Below are positions 24,759 to 32,258 of a stretch of 60,226 bases of DNA, piece by piece; position 1 is the first letter of the stretch; every line of letters begins with the position of its first letter. The translations under genes were made by a program, and so were the position numbers. Under the pieces are notes generated by a model, which was given only the letters and a program-made list of their open reading frames with translations, did not search any database and was not told where the DNA came from. The stretch spans positions 1-60,226 of the forward strand of contig JAFWPA010000072.1 of the NCBI GenBank assembly GCA_017509685.1, read 5' to 3'. This DNA comes from Bacteroidales bacterium (GTDB lineage: Bacteria; Bacteroidota; Bacteroidia; Bacteroidales; UBA932).

Positions 24759-25727
24759 TTACCAGCCCAGAACATAGGCGAAGATGAGCGGGGCTACGAT
24801 GGTAGCGTCGCTCTCCACGATGAACTTGGGCGTTTCGGGTGCCAGTTTGCCCCAGGTGATCTTCTCGTTGGGGACGGCGCCGGAATAGGAACCGTAGGAA
24901 GTGGTGGAATCGGAGATCTGGCAGAAATAGGCCCAGAGGGGAGTGCCTTCCCAGCCCAGGTCCTGCTCCATCATGGGAACGCAGCAGATGGGGAAGTCAC
25001 CGGCGGTGCCGCCGCCAATCTGGAAGAAGCCCACGCCGGGGGCGTTCTTTTTGTACCAGTCTACCAGGAACATCATCACCTCTACACCCTGGATCACCAT
25101 GTGGGGATCGTACTCACCGCGGATCACGTGGGCGGTGAAGATGTTACCGGTGGTGCAGTCTTCCCAGGCGGGGCAGATGATAGGGATGTTCTTCTCACAG
25201 GCGGCTACCACCCAGCTGTCCTTGGGATCAATTTCATAGTACTGCTCCAGGACACCGCTGCGGATCATCTGGTAGATGAACTCGTAGGGGAGGTAACGCT
25301 TGCCCTCGGCCTTGGCCTTGTCCCAAACCTCTACCAGGTGCTTTTCCAGACGGCGGAAAGCCTCTTCTTCGGGGATGCAGGTGTCTGTAACACGGTTGTA
25401 GTGGTTGTTGATGAGTTCCTGCTCCTGGGCGGGCGTGAGGTCACGGTAGCCGGGAACACGGTAATAGTGGTTGTGAGCCACCAGGTTCATGATGTCCTCT
25501 TCCAGGTTGTTGGCGCTGCAGCAAACAAAGGAGATCTTGTCCTGGCGGATCATTTCGGCCAGGGAAAGGCCCAGTTCGGCGGTACTCATGGCTCCGGCCA
25601 TGGCCAGGAACATTTTGCCACCCTTGTTCAGCAGGTCTTCATAGGCCTTGGCGGCGTCTACCAGCGCCGCGGAATTGAAGTGACGGTAGTTGTGAAGGAT
25701 GAATTGAGAAATAGGTCCCTTTTCCAT
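24759..25727 (-). CDS. Deoxyhypusine synthase-like protein
   Basis: A 322-residue cytosolic protein of the deoxyhypusine synthase family. In eukaryotes and archaea the enzyme moves an aminobutyl group from spermidine to eIF5A. The core NAD/spermidine features are present: AGAMSTAELG near residue 45, GGGTAGDFPICC, ending in KFIVESDATIVAPLIFAYVLG, with Lys about 294 in the WGK segment that matches the catalytic lysine. Bacteria have no eIF5A, so the real reaction is unclear; homospermidine-type polyamine chemistry is one option. Downstream of the nucleoside kinase by 33 bases. Confidence 0.82.
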   Translation of the reverse strand: MEKGPISQFILHNYRHFNSAALVDAAKAYEDLLNKGGKMFLAMAGAMSTAELGLSLAEMIRQDKISFVCCSANNLEEDIMNLVAHNHYYRVPGYRDLTPAQEQELINNHYNRVTDTCIPEEEAFRRLEKHLVEVWDKAKAEGKRYLPYEFIYQMIRSGVLEQYYEIDPKDSWVVAACEKNIPIICPAWEDCTTGNIFTAHVIRGEYDPHMVIQGVEVMMFLVDWYKKNAPGVGFFQIGGGTAGDFPICCVPMMEQDLGWEGTPLWAYFCQISDSTTSYGSYSGAVPNEKITWGKLAPETPKFIVESDATIVAPLIFAYVLGW

Positions 25728-25760
25728 TGTTTTGATATTTTAGATTGTTAATGTATTTCT

Positions 25761-27416
25761 TTATCCGCCGATGAATTCCCGGATCATGGAGGTGGCGGGG
25801 ATTTCACGGTCGCTTACGGGCGTAAAATAGTGGATGAATTTGAGCAGGCGGTGGGATTCCGCGTATTCCGGGCAGTTCTGCGGAACAGACCGCAGGATGG
25901 GCTCGGCGTGGTTCTTGAGCACCGCGAACTCGATAAGGTAGGAGGAGTTGAACATAACGTCGGCCATTTCCTGGAAGGGATAGATCCACTTCTGCTCTGC
26001 GTCCAGTACGTTCTGCCAGTTGGAGATGGATTCCCGTGCGCTGAAGGCTCCTTTGTTATAGTCGCGCACGATGCGGCGCAGGAGGCGGTTGTCGCTGGTG
26101 GGAATCATATTGTGGTCGTCCAGCAGGGTGCCGGTGATGGTGTTGATGAAGATGCGGAACTTGGCGCTCTCCGGAATGTCGGCGGTAAGGGCCGGATTCA
26201 AGGCGTGGATACCCTCGATGAGCAGCAGGCTGCCCTCTTCCATATGCAGCACCTTGCCGTTGTATTCCCGCAGGCCGGTGACGAAGTTGTATTCGGGAAC
26301 CGATACTTCCTCGCCGCCCAGGAGTTTCATGATGTCCTGCTCCATGAGAGCGTGGTCCACGGTATCGAAATTATCGAAGTCGTAGCTGCCGTCGGGGAAC
26401 TTGGGCGTTTCCACTCGGTTCACGAAGTAGTCGTCCGTGCTCACGGAGATGGGCTTGAGACCGCAGGCCTTGAGCTGGATGGCCAGACGCTTGCAGAAAG
26501 TGGTTTTACCGGAGGAGGAAGGACCGGTGATGAGCACCACCTTCAACGGGTTCTCGCAGCGGTGGCGGCGGTCGATTTCCTCGGCAATCTTCACGATCTT
26601 CTTTTCCTGGAGGGCTTCCGCTATCTGGATAAGCTCATTGGCGCGGCCGTTCAACAGGGCCTCGTTCACGTCCCCCACGGTGCTCAGGCCCATGATGATG
26701 TTCCAGCGCAGGGCTTCGTCGAAGATTTCGAAGGTGCGGGGCTGGTCAACGAAGGGAGCCACCTGGGAAGGGTTATCGGGCGAAGGAATCTGCAGGAGAA
26801 GACCGTCGTGGTAGGGGGCCAGGCCCCAGACCTTGAGGTAACCGGTAGAAGGAACCAGCTTCCCATAATAATAGTCTACGGTGTCTCCCAGGGTGTAGTA
26901 GTCCGTGTAGGCTTCCCCGCTGGTTTCCAGCAGCTTCACTTTGTCGTCGAAACCCGCTTTGCGGAACTCCTTGAGCGCGCGGTCGGTCTGGACGTCGTAG
27001 CGGTGGAAGGGCATATCCTTCTCTACCAGTTCCTTCATACGGGCTTCCAGCAGTTTCACGTCTTCCGGCGTGGGGTTGCCGCCATCGGCCTTTCTCAGGT
27101 GGCAGAAATAGCCGTGGGAGATAGGGTGCTCGATGTACAGACGGCTGCCGGGGAAGACATCGGCCGATGCTTTGTACAGCAGGAAGTAGAGGGAACGGCA
27201 GTATACACGCATGCCGCTGGACTCCCGGATGTCAATGAACTCGATGTCCTTGTTCTGGTACACCTTGAACTTCAGGCCCTGTGAAACATTGTTCACTTTG
27301 GCCGATACAATAGGGTAGGGCCTGTGGCAGTCGAACTCCTGCAGCATCTGCAGCAGGGAAGTGCCTTCCGGGAAGCGCTTGCTTTCACCCGTATTCTTAC
27401 AATATACTTGTACCAT
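25761..27416 (-). CDS. Nucleoside (uridine-type) kinase with TGS/ThrRS-like N-terminus
   Basis: A 551-residue fusion well known in Bacteroidota. The first 60 residues are TGS-like, residues about 60-230 resemble the editing/second domain of threonyl-tRNA synthetase (HPISHGYFCHLRK), and the last 250 form a phosphoribulokinase/uridine kinase domain with P-loop GPSSSGKTT (about 296-304) and DDYFVNR. It probably phosphorylates uridine or a related nucleoside; the role of the N-terminal part is not known. One base after the acyl carrier protein gene. Confidence 0.85.
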   Translation of the reverse strand: MVQVYCKNTGESKRFPEGTSLLQMLQEFDCHRPYPIVSAKVNNVSQGLKFKVYQNKDIEFIDIRESSGMRVYCRSLYFLLYKASADVFPGSRLYIEHPISHGYFCHLRKADGGNPTPEDVKLLEARMKELVEKDMPFHRYDVQTDRALKEFRKAGFDDKVKLLETSGEAYTDYYTLGDTVDYYYGKLVPSTGYLKVWGLAPYHDGLLLQIPSPDNPSQVAPFVDQPRTFEIFDEALRWNIIMGLSTVGDVNEALLNGRANELIQIAEALQEKKIVKIAEEIDRRHRCENPLKVVLITGPSSSGKTTFCKRLAIQLKACGLKPISVSTDDYFVNRVETPKFPDGSYDFDNFDTVDHALMEQDIMKLLGGEEVSVPEYNFVTGLREYNGKVLHMEEGSLLLIEGIHALNPALTADIPESAKFRIFINTITGTLLDDHNMIPTSDNRLLRRIVRDYNKGAFSARESISNWQNVLDAEQKWIYPFQEMADVMFNSSYLIEFAVLKNHAEPILRSVPQNCPEYAESHRLLKFIHYFTPVSDREIPATSMIREFIGG

Positions 27417-27417
27417 T

Positions 27418-27651
27418 TTACAGTTGGATTTCCTGCTGTTCCAGATAAGCGACTACATCGGCTACGGTTTCGAACTTGGCCAGCGCCTGGTCCGGAATCA
27501 CAATGCCGTACTGGTCTTCGATGCGCATAAGGAGCTGGAGAATGTCCAGGGAGTCGGCTCCCAGGTCCTTCTTAATGAGGGAGCCCGGCGTAATCTTGGA
27601 AGGGTCCAGACGAAGCTGCTTCGCCAGGATGGTCTGCACTTTTTCAAACAT
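27418..27651 (-). CDS. Acyl carrier protein beside plsX
   Basis: A 77-residue acyl carrier protein with the phosphopantetheine Ser near residue 34 in LGADSLDILQL. It is between plsX and the kinase gene, three bases after plsX. It differs from the two carriers in the polyene cluster and more closely resembles AcpP. Partner of PlsX, which exchanges acyl-ACP and acyl-phosphate. Confidence 0.9.
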   Translation of the reverse strand: MFEKVQTILAKQLRLDPSKITPGSLIKKDLGADSLDILQLLMRIEDQYGIVIPDQALAKFETVADVVAYLEQQEIQL

Positions 27652-27654
27652 AGG

Positions 27655-28674
27655 TCAGTCTTCGTAATGTTCGTATTTTGCAATTTCAGTTTCAATCTTT
27701 TCCGAGAGTTTGGACACTTCCATCCGGTAGGCCTGCTCGATGCATTTCTCTACGGCCACGGCCTTGGAGGAGCCGTGTCCCTTCACAACAGTCTTGGAAG
27801 TACCCAGCAGCACGCTGCCGCCGTAATTCTGGTAGTTCATGAACTCCTTCATATCGGCGAACATCTGCTTCATCAGCAGGGCGCCCAGCTTGTAGAGCGT
27901 CTTGCTGAAGATTTCCTTCTTCAGCTTTTTCAGCAGCTCCAGGGCCGTGCCTTCGGTGGTCTTGACCAGAACGTTGCCGCTGAAGCCGTCGGCCACCACT
28001 ACGTCGTAGCTGCCGCTCAGGAGGTCCCGGCTTTCCATATTGCCCACGAAGTTCAGCGCGGGAGTTTCGGCCAGCAGCTGATAGGCTTCGCGGCGGATAT
28101 CGTCTCCCTTTTCGGCTTCCTTACCCACGTTCAGCAGCGCTACGCGCGGATTGGGCACGCCGTACACGTTCTCCATGTAGAGCGACGCCATAATGGCGAA
28201 CTGGCGCAGATGGGCCGATGTCACCTCTACGTTGGCGCCGCTGTCGCAAACGCCGACGATGCCGCCGGACATGGTGGGCAGCAGGGGACAGAAGGCCGGG
28301 CGGATGACGCCGGGAATGCGGCCCAGACGCACCAGGGCGCCCGTCACCAGGGCTCCCGTAGATCCGGTGGAGACTAGTGCGGCGATGTCGTCGCGGTCCC
28401 GCAGCAGGATGATGGCCTTCATCATGGAAGAATTGCGCTTGAGACGCACTACGTCGGTGGGCTTTTCGTCGCAGCCAATCACCTCCGGCGCGTGCACAAT
28501 CTCCAGGCGGGAAGCGTCGTAGGACTTGCCCTCCAGTTCCTTGCGAAGGATTGCTTCGTCGCCGGTGAGCATCACGTACAGCTCCGGATTCTTAGCCATG
28601 GCGGCCAGGGCGCCTTGTACGGGTGCCTGCGGGCAGTGGTCTCCGCCAAAACAGTCTACTAATATCTTAATCAT
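27655..28674 (-). CDS. plsX: Phosphate acyltransferase PlsX
   Basis: A 339-residue PlsX, which converts acyl-ACP to acyl-phosphate for phospholipid synthesis and can run in reverse. Typical segments: MIKILVDCFGGDHCPQAP at the start, STGSTGALVTGA, PMSGG-like LLPTMSGGIVGVCDSGAN, and VADGFSGNVLVKTTEG. I start at 28674, which overlaps the stop of the GNAT-like gene (ATGA). Its location just after fakA and fakB suggests that FakAB-made acyl-phosphate feeds it directly. Confidence 0.93.
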   Translation of the reverse strand: MIKILVDCFGGDHCPQAPVQGALAAMAKNPELYVMLTGDEAILRKELEGKSYDASRLEIVHAPEVIGCDEKPTDVVRLKRNSSMMKAIILLRDRDDIAALVSTGSTGALVTGALVRLGRIPGVIRPAFCPLLPTMSGGIVGVCDSGANVEVTSAHLRQFAIMASLYMENVYGVPNPRVALLNVGKEAEKGDDIRREAYQLLAETPALNFVGNMESRDLLSGSYDVVVADGFSGNVLVKTTEGTALELLKKLKKEIFSKTLYKLGALLMKQMFADMKEFMNYQNYGGSVLLGTSKTVVKGHGSSKAVAVEKCIEQAYRMEVSKLSEKIETEIAKYEHYED

Positions 28675-29798
28675 AGGCTCTTCACATAGGTACGGTAGCG
28701 CTTGGGCGTATCGCGGCGGAAGCGTTTCCACTGGTTCTGGATGGCGTAATTGTCCTCCAGGTTCAGACAGGTATCGGCGTATTTAAGTGCGGGGTCCTGG
28801 TGCAGCATTTTCATGATGGCCAGGGAAAGTGCGGCCGAGATGCCCCTGTTCAGGTATTCGGGATCTACGCCGATGATGCAAAGGTCAAGCGCATCCGGAT
28901 GCTTCAGGCATTGTACGAAGCGTAGGGCCACGCCCGGGGTGATGTGTCCGCGGGTGCCGCGGAAAGCCCGGGTGAGGGAGGGGATAGCCAGGCCGAAGCA
29001 AACGGGCTTCTCGTCCTGGTCCAGGATGATGGCCGAATACTTGGGACTGATGACCAGGCCGAAGTTGTCAATCATGAGCTGGCGCATGCCGTCGGTGAAG
29101 GGAACCGTGCCGTACAGGCCTTCATAGGACTTGTCCAGCAGTTCGAAAATGCCGCCGGCATACTTTTTCAGGAAGTCCCGTCCGTTCTTGGATTCGCCGA
29201 AGTGCAGTTTGTAGCGTTTGAAGATGAACTGCACCAGCTGCTCCATTTCCTCCAGCGTTTCTTCGGATTCCGGCCCGTACAGGAAGGATCCCGTGTAATC
29301 CACTTCCTTCTTGTATCCCAGACCTTCTATCAATGCCTGGTAATAGGGCATATTGTAGGTGGTCTCGAAGTTGCCGGGAACGTCGAATCCCTCTATCAGA
29401 AGTCCCTCCTTTTCCAGGTCGGAGTAGCCGATGGGACCATGGATGGTGTCCATGCCCTTGCTGCGGGCCCAGTTCTCGGCCGCATCCAGCAGGGCCTTGG
29501 CCACCTGGGGGTCGTCGATGCTCTCGAAACGGGTGAAGCGCGCACGGCGTTCCCCGTTTTTGGCATTGGCGTCTTTCTGGATGATACCCTCCACGCGCCC
29601 TGCTATCACGCCATCCTTGTAAGCGTTGAAAAACACGGCGTCGCAGCTGGTGTTGTATACATAGTCATCCCTGAATATCTTCTTCTCGTCCATGTACAGT
29701 GCAGGAACATAGTTCATGTTCCCCTTGTACAGGTCCAGGGGGAAGTTCAGGAAGGCTTTCTGCTCCTTCTTGGAAGTAACTTCTTTAATCTCAATCAT
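28671..29798 (-). CDS. GNAT-like acyltransferase, YghO-like
   Basis: A 375-residue cytosolic protein. The N-terminal half (PLDLYKGNMNYVPAL, GPIGYSDLEKEGLL) and the C-terminal GNAT-like half (IIGVDPEYLNRGISAALSL) resemble a family of uncharacterised bacterial proteins that includes E. coli YghO, of N-acyltransferase fold. The acetyl-CoA loop is poorly conserved. Its place between fakB and plsX, with one-base and four-base junctions, suggests that it uses an acyl donor from that pathway. Substrate unknown. Confidence 0.65.
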   Translation of the reverse strand: MIEIKEVTSKKEQKAFLNFPLDLYKGNMNYVPALYMDEKKIFRDDYVYNTSCDAVFFNAYKDGVIAGRVEGIIQKDANAKNGERRARFTRFESIDDPQVAKALLDAAENWARSKGMDTIHGPIGYSDLEKEGLLIEGFDVPGNFETTYNMPYYQALIEGLGYKKEVDYTGSFLYGPESEETLEEMEQLVQFIFKRYKLHFGESKNGRDFLKKYAGGIFELLDKSYEGLYGTVPFTDGMRQLMIDNFGLVISPKYSAIILDQDEKPVCFGLAIPSLTRAFRGTRGHITPGVALRFVQCLKHPDALDLCIIGVDPEYLNRGISAALSLAIMKMLHQDPALKYADTCLNLEDNYAIQNQWKRFRRDTPKRYRTYVKSL

Positions 29799-29799
29799 A

Positions 29800-30666
29800 T
29801 TATCTGTGTTTGGCGTGGAAGCAGACGCCTACGCCGTTGGGGCCGCAGTGGCTGCCGGCGGTAGGGTTTACATACACGTAAACGATATCCTGTTTGCCAT
29901 ACTTGGCCTCGATCATTTCACCCACCGTATGGGCAATCTCCGGGGCGTCGGTGTGGCCGATGCAGATGCGGTGCTTCTCAATCTCGTCGCCCAGTTCGCC
30001 CACTTTGTCCACCAGGTATTGGATGGCGTTCTGACGGCCCTTGGCGGTGCCCACGGACACCATCTTGCCTTCCTGGCTCATATGGATGAGGGGACGCACG
30101 CCGATGAGGGTGCCCATGGTGGCGGCCAGGCCGCTCACGCGGCCGCTGCGGCGGAAGAACTTGAGGTCATCGGCAAAGAAATACATGGCGAACTTGTCCA
30201 CTTCCGTCTTGGCCCATTCCAGGATCTCGTCCAAGGTCTTGCCGGCTTTCACCAGGTCTCCCACCTCGCGCACGATGGCGTAGCTGATGGTGGTTATGCC
30301 CTTGGTGTCGATTTCCTCGAAGCGGGCCTGCGGGAACTGCTTCTTCAGCTGCCTGATAGCCTGGTCCATGGCATCGAAGGTGTTGGTCATGGCACGGGAG
30401 AAATGTACGTACAGAATCTCGTTGCCGGCGGCGAAATCCCTGATGAAGTAGTTCATGTACTGCTCCTTGGAGATGGCGCTGGTGGTGGGCAGGACGCCGC
30501 CGCGAAGGACATCGTAGAACGCGTGTCCGTCGAAGGTCTTGAAGTCCACGTAAGGGTAGGTGGTCTTGGCGTCAATGCTGTAGGGCATTGAAATGAGCTG
30601 ATAACCGTACTCCGCGGCAAGTTCCGGAGTGAAATCGGTGTCGGTGTCGGTATAAATCTTTAGCAT
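29800..30666 (-). CDS. fakB: DegV-family fatty-acid-binding protein FakB
   Basis: A 288-residue DegV protein, which holds a free fatty acid so that FakA can phosphorylate it. Motifs: TDTDTDFTPELA at the start, the fatty-acid carboxylate site TSAIS (usually TSQPS), FFRRSGRVSG and IGHTDAPE. The N-terminus overlaps fakA by seven bases, which is strong support for the FakA/FakB pair. Only one FakB is visible here. Confidence 0.87.
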   Translation of the reverse strand: MLKIYTDTDTDFTPELAAEYGYQLISMPYSIDAKTTYPYVDFKTFDGHAFYDVLRGGVLPTTSAISKEQYMNYFIRDFAAGNEILYVHFSRAMTNTFDAMDQAIRQLKKQFPQARFEEIDTKGITTISYAIVREVGDLVKAGKTLDEILEWAKTEVDKFAMYFFADDLKFFRRSGRVSGLAATMGTLIGVRPLIHMSQEGKMVSVGTAKGRQNAIQYLVDKVGELGDEIEKHRICIGHTDAPEIAHTVGEMIEAKYGKQDIVYVYVNPTAGSHCGPNGVGVCFHAKHR

Positions 30667-32258
30667 AGCACAAGTATATAGTCGTATACGGGCTGTCCGC
30701 CGTCCAGAAGGATTACTTCGGTCATGGGACAGGATTTTTCCAGTTGTTGTTTGATGCGGGCGGCTTCGTCGGCCGCGGCGTCCAGGCCGGAGAAGAGAAC
30801 CAGGATGTCCCGGCTGCCGGCGTCCAGTTTCTGGGCCAGAGCCAGCACGGTCTCTTCACGGTTTTTGGAGGCGCAGAGGATGTCCTTGCCGCTGAAGCCG
30901 ATATATTCTCCGGTGCGGGCCTGTTCCGTGTCCCGGATGGCGCGGGAGACCAGACCGGTGGTCACGGATGCGGCCGCGGTCTTCAGGGTTTCGGCCATCT
31001 GTTCAACGGGCTGTTCCGCATCCAGGTTGGCCAGGGCATAATAGCCTTCGCCCAGCGTTTTGGTGGGGATGACCACGATGCGGGAATCGGCATACAGGCC
31101 GGCCGCCTGGTTGGCGGTGAGGATGATGTTGCCGTTGTTGGGGAAGACCAGGATTACGTCGGCGTTCACCGCGTTGAAGGCTTCCAGGAAGCGCTCTACG
31201 CTGGGGTTCATGGTTTGGCCGCCTTCGATGACCTGGTCCACGCCCATTTCCAGAAAGGCGTCGGTGAGGCCCTTGCCGGCGGCTACGCTCACGATACCCA
31301 GGGACTTGCGGGCGCGCTTGAAGCGCTGATCCATATGGTTCTCATGGTGCTGCAGGGTCATATTCTCCACCTTGATAGTGAGGAATTCGCCCCACTCTCG
31401 GCAGCGGGTAAGGATGGCGCCAGGGTCCTTGGTGTGCACATGCACCTTGATGATGCTGCCGTCCCGGAAGAACACCAGGGAGTCTCCCTGGGAAGCCAGC
31501 CAGTCGTGGATGACTTGCTCGTCAAAGGTGTCCAGATCTACTTTGCTGCGCTGCAGCCGCAGGAGGAATTCCGTGCAGTAACCAAACTCCAGGACACTGT
31601 CTTCGGTAAAGGCGTCGAAGTCTACTGTAGGGCCGGCCTGGACGGACTGTGCGTCGTCCACGATGGCGGATTTCCCGTGCAGGGCGTCTCGCATTCCCTC
31701 GGCGATGCACAGGAGTCCTGCGCCGCCGCTGTCAACCACGCCAGCCTTCTTCAGGACGTCCAGGAGGTCGGGGGTGTGCTGGAGGGAAAGGTCCATTCCG
31801 GCAATCCACAGGTCGAAGAATTCTTCCAGGGTGGCCGATCCTTCGGCCGCCGCCACACCTTCCCGCAGGACGGTGAGGATGGTGCCCTCGACGGGCTGCG
31901 ATACCGCGTGGTAGGCCTCCTGGACGGCGGCCTGCATGGCGCGGGTGAAGACGTTGATATCGGCCTCTTTCTGGCCCTTGAAGCCTTTGGAAAGGCCGGC
32001 GAAGATGCGGGAAAGGATGACCCCGGAGTTGCCGCGGGCGCCCATCAGCATCCCTTTTGAGATGGCTTCGGCGGTATCGGCCAAAGCGGGCGAGAGGGCG
32101 GCGTGGCTGCCGGCTTCGATGGTCATATACATATTGTCTCCGGTATCCCCGTCCGGGATGGGGAAGACATTGAGGTCATTGATGGCCTGACGCTGCCCGG
32201 CCAAACGGGCGGCACCGCCACGGATGAGGTTCAGGTATAGTTCTGCGTTCAGGTTCAT
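30660..32258 (-). CDS. fakA: Fatty acid kinase FakA (DAK2 domain)
   Basis: A 532-residue kinase. The N-terminal DAK2 domain has the Mg-ATP motif DGDTGDNM (residues 36-43) and ARGNSGVILSR. The middle domain carries GGAGLLC, and the C-terminal part is DegV-like with EGGQTMNPS and FPNNGNI. FakA phosphorylates FakB-bound fatty acid to acyl-phosphate. The gene overlaps the MMPL gene upstream and fakB downstream, so the exporter and the kinase are cotranslated. Confidence 0.9.
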   Translation of the reverse strand: MNLNAELYLNLIRGGAARLAGQRQAINDLNVFPIPDGDTGDNMYMTIEAGSHAALSPALADTAEAISKGMLMGARGNSGVILSRIFAGLSKGFKGQKEADINVFTRAMQAAVQEAYHAVSQPVEGTILTVLREGVAAAEGSATLEEFFDLWIAGMDLSLQHTPDLLDVLKKAGVVDSGGAGLLCIAEGMRDALHGKSAIVDDAQSVQAGPTVDFDAFTEDSVLEFGYCTEFLLRLQRSKVDLDTFDEQVIHDWLASQGDSLVFFRDGSIIKVHVHTKDPGAILTRCREWGEFLTIKVENMTLQHHENHMDQRFKRARKSLGIVSVAAGKGLTDAFLEMGVDQVIEGGQTMNPSVERFLEAFNAVNADVILVFPNNGNIILTANQAAGLYADSRIVVIPTKTLGEGYYALANLDAEQPVEQMAETLKTAAASVTTGLVSRAIRDTEQARTGEYIGFSGKDILCASKNREETVLALAQKLDAGSRDILVLFSGLDAAADEAARIKQQLEKSCPMTEVILLDGGQPVYDYILVLC

